This document shows positions 60,307-64,000 of a DNA stretch of 64,000 nt, in pieces. The notes under the pieces were generated by a model. It worked only from the letters and a program-made list of their open reading frames with translations. It had not been told where the DNA came from and did no database searches. The DNA comes from Croceivirga sp. GTDB taxonomy: Bacteria; Bacteroidota; Bacteroidia; Flavobacteriales; Flavobacteriaceae. The DNA is taken from the NCBI GenBank assembly GCA_028284935.1, contig JANQQQ010000016.1, forward strand, positions 212,730 through 276,729. Direction: 5' to 3'. The first letter of the stretch is position 1. Each line of letters opens with the position of its first letter. The translations under genes were made by a program, and so were the position numbers.

Positions 60307-60383
60307 AGTCAAAATTTTTAATGCCGTAAATATAGGGGAATTGTCGCTATTTTATGTCATTCCTTAACAGCCCTTTCACGCTT

Positions 60384-60410
60384 TTGGTGCAGTGCAATAG
60401 CTTATCTTTA
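60384..60410 (+). promoter_or_regulatory. Candidate promoter for the TerB-DnaJ gene
   Basis: TTG (60384-60386), 16-base spacer, TATCTTTA (60403-60410; one base off TAnnTTTG), 25 bases before the ATG. Confidence 0.35.
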
Positions 60411-60435
60411 TGGCCTTTAATCCAAATATGAAACC

Positions 60436-61173
60436 ATGAAATGGGCAGGAGCCTTTTTAGGATTTATTTTTAGGGGTGTTTTGGGCGCCATTCTTGGGTT
60501 TTTCGTGGGAAGTCTTCTTGATGGTATGTTTTCCCGGGAATCGGGTGGAGGCCGTTCCGTTTTTGGGGATTTTGGCCGACCCCATGTGTCGCCGGCCGAT
60601 TTTGAATTGAACCTTTTATCCCTTTGTTCCATTGTCATTAAGGCCGATGGGAGTGTAAGCCAAAGGGAACTGGATTATGTACGCCAATATTTTGTGGGTA
60701 CCTATGGTAAGGAAAAAGCCAATGCTTTATTCAAAACATTCAATGAGGTCATTAAAAAACGGGAAGTCTCGGCGCAGCGTATTTGCAATTACCTGAACCA
60801 ACGTACCCGATACGAAGTACGCCTACAACTCTTACATTTTTTATTTGGTATTGCCCAATCTGACGGGCGTGTGAGTCAAGCAGAATTGGATAAGTTGAAC
60901 CAACTTGCTGGGTTCCTAAGAATCGGGAATTACGATTTCTCCAGTATAAAGGCCATGTTTTTTAAGGAGGCGGACCAAGCCTATAAAATATTAGAGATTC
61001 AGAAATCGGCCTCTGATGATGAAGTAAAAAGGGCCTACAGGAAGATGGCTAAAAAGTACCATCCCGATCGGGTGGTCACCCAAGATGAAGCTATAAAAAA
61101 AGGGGCCGAAGAAAAATTCAAACAGGTGCAAAAGGCCTATGAAACCATTCAAAAAGAACGCGGATTAAATTAA
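60436..61173 (+). CDS. Membrane-anchored TerB-DnaJ co-chaperone (DjlA-like)
   Basis: 245 residues. N-terminal glycine-rich membrane helix ([22 protein letters not shown]), a TerB-like all-helical domain (about 55-165, [26 protein letters not shown], with acidic metal-binding-like loops), and a C-terminal J domain with HPD in KKYHPDRVV (about 210). This is the DjlA layout, a co-chaperone that would recruit DnaK to the inner membrane. The TerB repeat is apparently duplicated (two ADG/SDG VSQ loops). Five bases separate it from the HupE gene. Confidence 0.92.
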   Translation: MKWAGAFLGFIFRGVLGAILGFFVGSLLDGMFSRESGGGRSVFGDFGRPHVSPADFELNLLSLCSIVIKADGSVSQRELDYVRQYFVGTYGKEKANALFKTFNEVIKKREVSAQRICNYLNQRTRYEVRLQLLHFLFGIAQSDGRVSQAELDKLNQLAGFLRIGNYDFSSIKAMFFKEADQAYKILEIQKSASDDEVKRAYRKMAKKYHPDRVVTQDEAIKKGAEEKFKQVQKAYETIQKERGLN

Positions 61174-61178
61174 AAAAT

Positions 61179-61763
61179 ATGAACGATTTTTGGTTTTATA
61201 TCGAATTGGGATTTGAGCATGTGCTTGACTTAGGGGCCTATGATCATATTCTTTTTTTGGCAGCTTTGGCTGTTCCCTATTCCTTTAAGCAATGGAAACA
61301 AGTGGTGATTTTGGCGACTATTTTCACTGTGGCGCATTGCACTTCCTTGGCACTTTCGGCCTATGATGTGCTTAAAGTGGATGTAGGCCTTATCGAATTT
61401 CTAATCCCTGTAACCATTGCTTTGACGGCATTGTTCAATGTGTATCGTGTACTCAAAAACGAAGGAAATACCGGAATCTTTTTTACAGGTTTGGCCACAG
61501 CTTTTTTCGGGTTGATTCACGGTTTTGGTTTTTCCAATTACTTTAATATGCTAATGGCCGAAGAAGAACATAAATTAGGTCCGTTATTGGGTTTTGCCAC
61601 TGGAATTGAGTTTTCCCAAGTGGCCATTATTATGATAGTCCTTCTTTTGACTTGGCTATTTCGAGATGTTCTGGGCTTGAAGAAGAACTATTTTGTTTTG
61701 GGGAGTTCCATTTTAATCGTTTTGATTACAATACCTATGTTAATGGATACGTTTCCCTTTTAG
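61179..61763 (+). CDS. HupE/UreJ family membrane protein
   Basis: 194 residues with about six membrane helices. Signature GFEHVLDLGAYDHILFLAAL (GxxHxxxGxDH-like), TVAHCTSLALSAYDVL, and GLIHGFGFSNYF, with His-rich motifs typical of HupE/UreJ, which are implicated in nickel or cobalt uptake in other bacteria. No nickel enzyme or hydrogenase gene is nearby, so its substrate here is unclear. Adjacent to the TerB-DnaJ gene with a 5-base gap. Confidence 0.88.
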   Translation: MNDFWFYIELGFEHVLDLGAYDHILFLAALAVPYSFKQWKQVVILATIFTVAHCTSLALSAYDVLKVDVGLIEFLIPVTIALTALFNVYRVLKNEGNTGIFFTGLATAFFGLIHGFGFSNYFNMLMAEEEHKLGPLLGFATGIEFSQVAIIMIVLLLTWLFRDVLGLKKNYFVLGSSILIVLITIPMLMDTFPF

Positions 61764-61828
61764 CCCTGTGCGTTAAATTTATTGGAAAGGAGTTGTGAGA
61801 TGTGTGCAAAGCCGGTATATTTAATTTA

Positions 61829-62269
61829 ATGAAGGAAAATAAACAAGCCAAGTATGACAGGGCATATTTGAGGATGGCCCAGGAATGGGCCAAACTGTCC
61901 TATTGCAAGAGAAAACAAGTGGGTGCTATAATAGTTAAGGACAGGATGATTATTTCCGATGGTTACAATGGCACCCCAACTGGCTTTGAAAATATTTGTG
62001 AGGACGATGAAGGATATACCAAGTGGTATGTTTTACATGCAGAAGCCAATGCCATTTTGAAAGTTGCCGCTTCTACGCAATCAAGTGACGGGGCCACGCT
62101 TTATGTCACACTATCACCCTGCACGGAGTGTAGCAAACTAATTCATCAATCAGGAATTAAAAGAGTGGTTTACCACACACAATATAAGGACGATTCGGGG
62201 CTCAGATTTTTAGAACAGGCTGGGGTAGAAGTACTCCATATGCCCATAATTGAAGAAATGGTTGGGTAG
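61829..62269 (+). CDS. dCMP deaminase
   Basis: 146 residues from the ATG at 61829; a frame start at 61802 (ATG) gives nine extra residues and is less typical. Zinc deaminase motifs: HAEANAIL (His70, Glu72) and SPCTECSKLIHQSGI (Cys98, Cys101). The N-terminal KRKQVGAIIVKDRMIISDGYNGTPTGFENICE is typical of deoxycytidylate deaminase rather than the ComEB/tRNA type. It makes dUMP for dTMP synthesis in the cytosol. Confidence 0.95.
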   Translation: MKENKQAKYDRAYLRMAQEWAKLSYCKRKQVGAIIVKDRMIISDGYNGTPTGFENICEDDEGYTKWYVLHAEANAILKVAASTQSSDGATLYVTLSPCTECSKLIHQSGIKRVVYHTQYKDDSGLRFLEQAGVEVLHMPIIEEMVG

Positions 62270-62364
62270 CATATCTTAACCTTACAAGTTAGGTTTTGTT
62301 TAAAGACAGATCTTGGATTATAATTGAATAAGTAAATAACCCCTCCCAAATCACGTAAATTGCT

Positions 62365-63984
62365 ATGAATAAAAAATACGGATATATATGGCCAACAGTT
62401 TTGGCTTTGGTTTTGGCCATTGGCATTTTTATTGGGGGCAAACTACACTTCAACGACACGCCAGAAAGACTCTTTTCCACAAATTCAAAGAAGGATAAGC
62501 TCAATAGACTTATAGACTACATTGACTATGAATATGTGGATGAGATTGATACCGATAGCATCGTTGATGTAACAGTAAACAATATTTTGGATAAACTCGA
62601 CCCCCATTCCGTTTATATACCTAAAGAACAAATGGCCGCTATTGAGGAAAACATGAAGGGCGATTTTGTGGGGATAGGTATTCGCTTTAATAAGTTTCGT
62701 GATACGGTCACTGTGGTCCGGACCATAAAGGATGGTCCAAGTGACAAAAAGGGACTAAAATCTGGGGATAAAATCCTAATGGCCAATGGTGACACCCTTT
62801 ATGGGAAGAGAATTCCCAATAGCAGCTTGGTGGAGAAGCTCAAAGGACAGAGCGGAACCAAGGTGAGGCTAAAAGTGTTCCGTAAATCAGAAAATAGAGT
62901 GTTCGACGTTACGTTAAAGCGGGATGTAGTGCCGATCCGAAGTGTGGATGCCACCTTTATGCTTACCAACGATGTGGGGTATTTGCGAATCAATCGTTTT
63001 GCTGAATCTACCTTTAAGGAATTCAAGGCTGCACTGTTCAATTTGGAAAAACGCGGGGCCAAAAAATTGGTTTTGGACCTTAGGGACAATCCGGGCGGTT
63101 ATTTGGGTATTGCTGAGAATATGGCGGATGAATTTTTGGAAGAGGGTAAGCTTATTCTTTTTACTAAAAATAAAAAGGGCAAAGTCAATAAAGCGTATGC
63201 AACGAATCGTGGTACATTTGAAAATAGACCAATATATGTTTTGATCAACGAACGTTCCGCTTCGGCCAGCGAAATCATTGCAGGGGCACTTCAGGATAAT
63301 GATGTGGGCACCATTGTAGGGCGCCGTTCCTTTGGCAAAGGTTTGGTGCAGCGCGAAATGGATTTGGGAGATGGTTCAGCAGTCCGTTTGACCGTTTCCC
63401 GGTATTACACACCAACAGGACGTTCCATCCAGAGGCCCTACAACAATGGAAATGAGGATTATTATCAGAAGTTTTTGGATCGTTATCACAGCGGGGAACT
63501 TGTTTCCGTAGATAGTATTAAAGTTGCCGATTCCCTTCGCTTTGTAACGCCAAAGGGAAAAATAGTGTACGGGGGCGGCGGGATTATACCGGATGTTTTT
63601 GTACCAATCGGTACTTTAGACGAGGAAAAAGTGGAAAGTCTGGACTCCTCAGGATTCTTTTCCGATTTTGTCTTTCGGTTCTTGGAATTGGACAGGAGCC
63701 GTTTTGATAATTATCCACAGAATGAGTTTATAGAGGAATATCGAGTGGACGATATCATTTTTGAACGCTTTATCGACTACCTCCTTAACCGTAACATCAA
63801 AATGGATTTTTACGGTAACGAAAGCAAAATAAAGACCTACTTAAAGGCAAACATTGCAGAGCAATTGTACTCTCCGGACTTGGCTTCCCAGATTAAGTCA
63901 GAACATGACCACATGTTGAAAAAAATCTTGGAGTTGGATAGGGAAGAACGGGCAATCAACCTAGAGGAGGTCCTTCAGGATTAA
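62365..63984 (+). CDS. C-terminal processing peptidase, S41 family (CtpA/Prc type)
   Basis: 539 residues. N-terminal membrane/signal segment (WPTVLALVLAIGIFIGG), a helical region, PDZ domain (about 87-175, GIGIRFNKFRDTVTVV, GLKSGDKILMANGD), and the S41 core: LVLDLRDNPGGYL, INERSASASEIIAGAL with probable nucleophile Ser302, and RRSFGKGLVQ with the general-base Lys325. Cleaves C-terminal tails of envelope proteins in the periplasm. An 80-residue C-terminal helical extension ends the protein. Confidence 0.95.
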   Translation: MNKKYGYIWPTVLALVLAIGIFIGGKLHFNDTPERLFSTNSKKDKLNRLIDYIDYEYVDEIDTDSIVDVTVNNILDKLDPHSVYIPKEQMAAIEENMKGDFVGIGIRFNKFRDTVTVVRTIKDGPSDKKGLKSGDKILMANGDTLYGKRIPNSSLVEKLKGQSGTKVRLKVFRKSENRVFDVTLKRDVVPIRSVDATFMLTNDVGYLRINRFAESTFKEFKAALFNLEKRGAKKLVLDLRDNPGGYLGIAENMADEFLEEGKLILFTKNKKGKVNKAYATNRGTFENRPIYVLINERSASASEIIAGALQDNDVGTIVGRRSFGKGLVQREMDLGDGSAVRLTVSRYYTPTGRSIQRPYNNGNEDYYQKFLDRYHSGELVSVDSIKVADSLRFVTPKGKIVYGGGGIIPDVFVPIGTLDEEKVESLDSSGFFSDFVFRFLELDRSRFDNYPQNEFIEEYRVDDIIFERFIDYLLNRNIKMDFYGNESKIKTYLKANIAEQLYSPDLASQIKSEHDHMLKKILELDREERAINLEEVLQD

Positions 63985-64000
63985 ACCTATTTTTCCTTTA

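Overview
Organism. The window looks like a marine-type member of the Bacteroidota, most likely Flavobacteriaceae. Proteins use Bacteroidota-style lipoprotein signals, several spacers carry matches to the flavobacterial promoter (TTG, then TAnnTTTG), and the gene content is typical: AraC regulators with 7-TM sensor domains, a HemJ-type protoporphyrinogen oxidase, a tricorn-like S41 protease, and secreted GH3 and GH9 enzymes. I saw no rRNA, tRNA or CRISPR array. Layout. 1-2.6 kb: 5' part of hemA (minus), a divergent AraC regulator and a ThuA-like protein. 2.6-3.4 kb: DUF1460 lipoprotein-type amidase (minus). 3.6-11.6 kb: a compact six-gene operon of unrecognised function: a coiled-coil protein, a cytosolic protein, a classic AAA+ ATPase, another cytosolic protein and two membrane proteins. 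11.7-14.2 kb: hemH and a MATE exporter. 14-25.7 kb: envelope and metabolic genes (NTF2-like proteins, sugar dehydrogenase, AraC, tricorn protease, lactonase, DUF2306, a zinc-ribbon/SPFH pair, DUF2891). 26-30 kb: DUF819 transporter with P1 peptidase, DUF427, DUF2237. 30-41.6 kb: GH3, TlpA-like thioredoxin, RidA, AraC, Gfo/Idh oxidoreductase, GH9, DUF1080. 41.7-48.5 kb: two tandem ~1045-residue BNR/VPS10-type propeller paralogues separated by a DUF559 nuclease gene flanked by palindromic repeats. 48.6-54.8 kb: hemJ, an NtrY-like kinase, enoyl-CoA hydratase, secreted unknowns, radical SAM protein. 54.9-58.3 kb: YCII/ECF sigma pair and an XRE-DUF4870-beta-lactamase fusion. 58.4-64 kb: HD hydrolase, PlsC, bacilliredoxin, TerB-DnaJ, HupE, dCMP deaminase, S41 protease. 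Most notable. (1) The six-gene AAA+ membrane operon at 3647-11646, sitting between hemA/araC and hemH, is the best candidate for an undescribed machine. (2) The 583-residue protein at 56527-58278 joins a DNA-binding domain, a membrane domain and an extracytoplasmic serine beta-lactamase fold. It keeps an internal lipobox at the junction and has a clean -7 box with a helically phased operator candidate upstream. (3) The DUF559 gene is bracketed by near-identical REP-like palindromes, a REPtron-like cassette. (4) Three long spacers (25.7-26.3, 33.3-33.6 and 36.2-37.5 kb) are nests of dispersed palindromic repeats; one hairpin shows compensatory base changes between copies. All functions are read from sequence patterns and memory of families; no database search was run.
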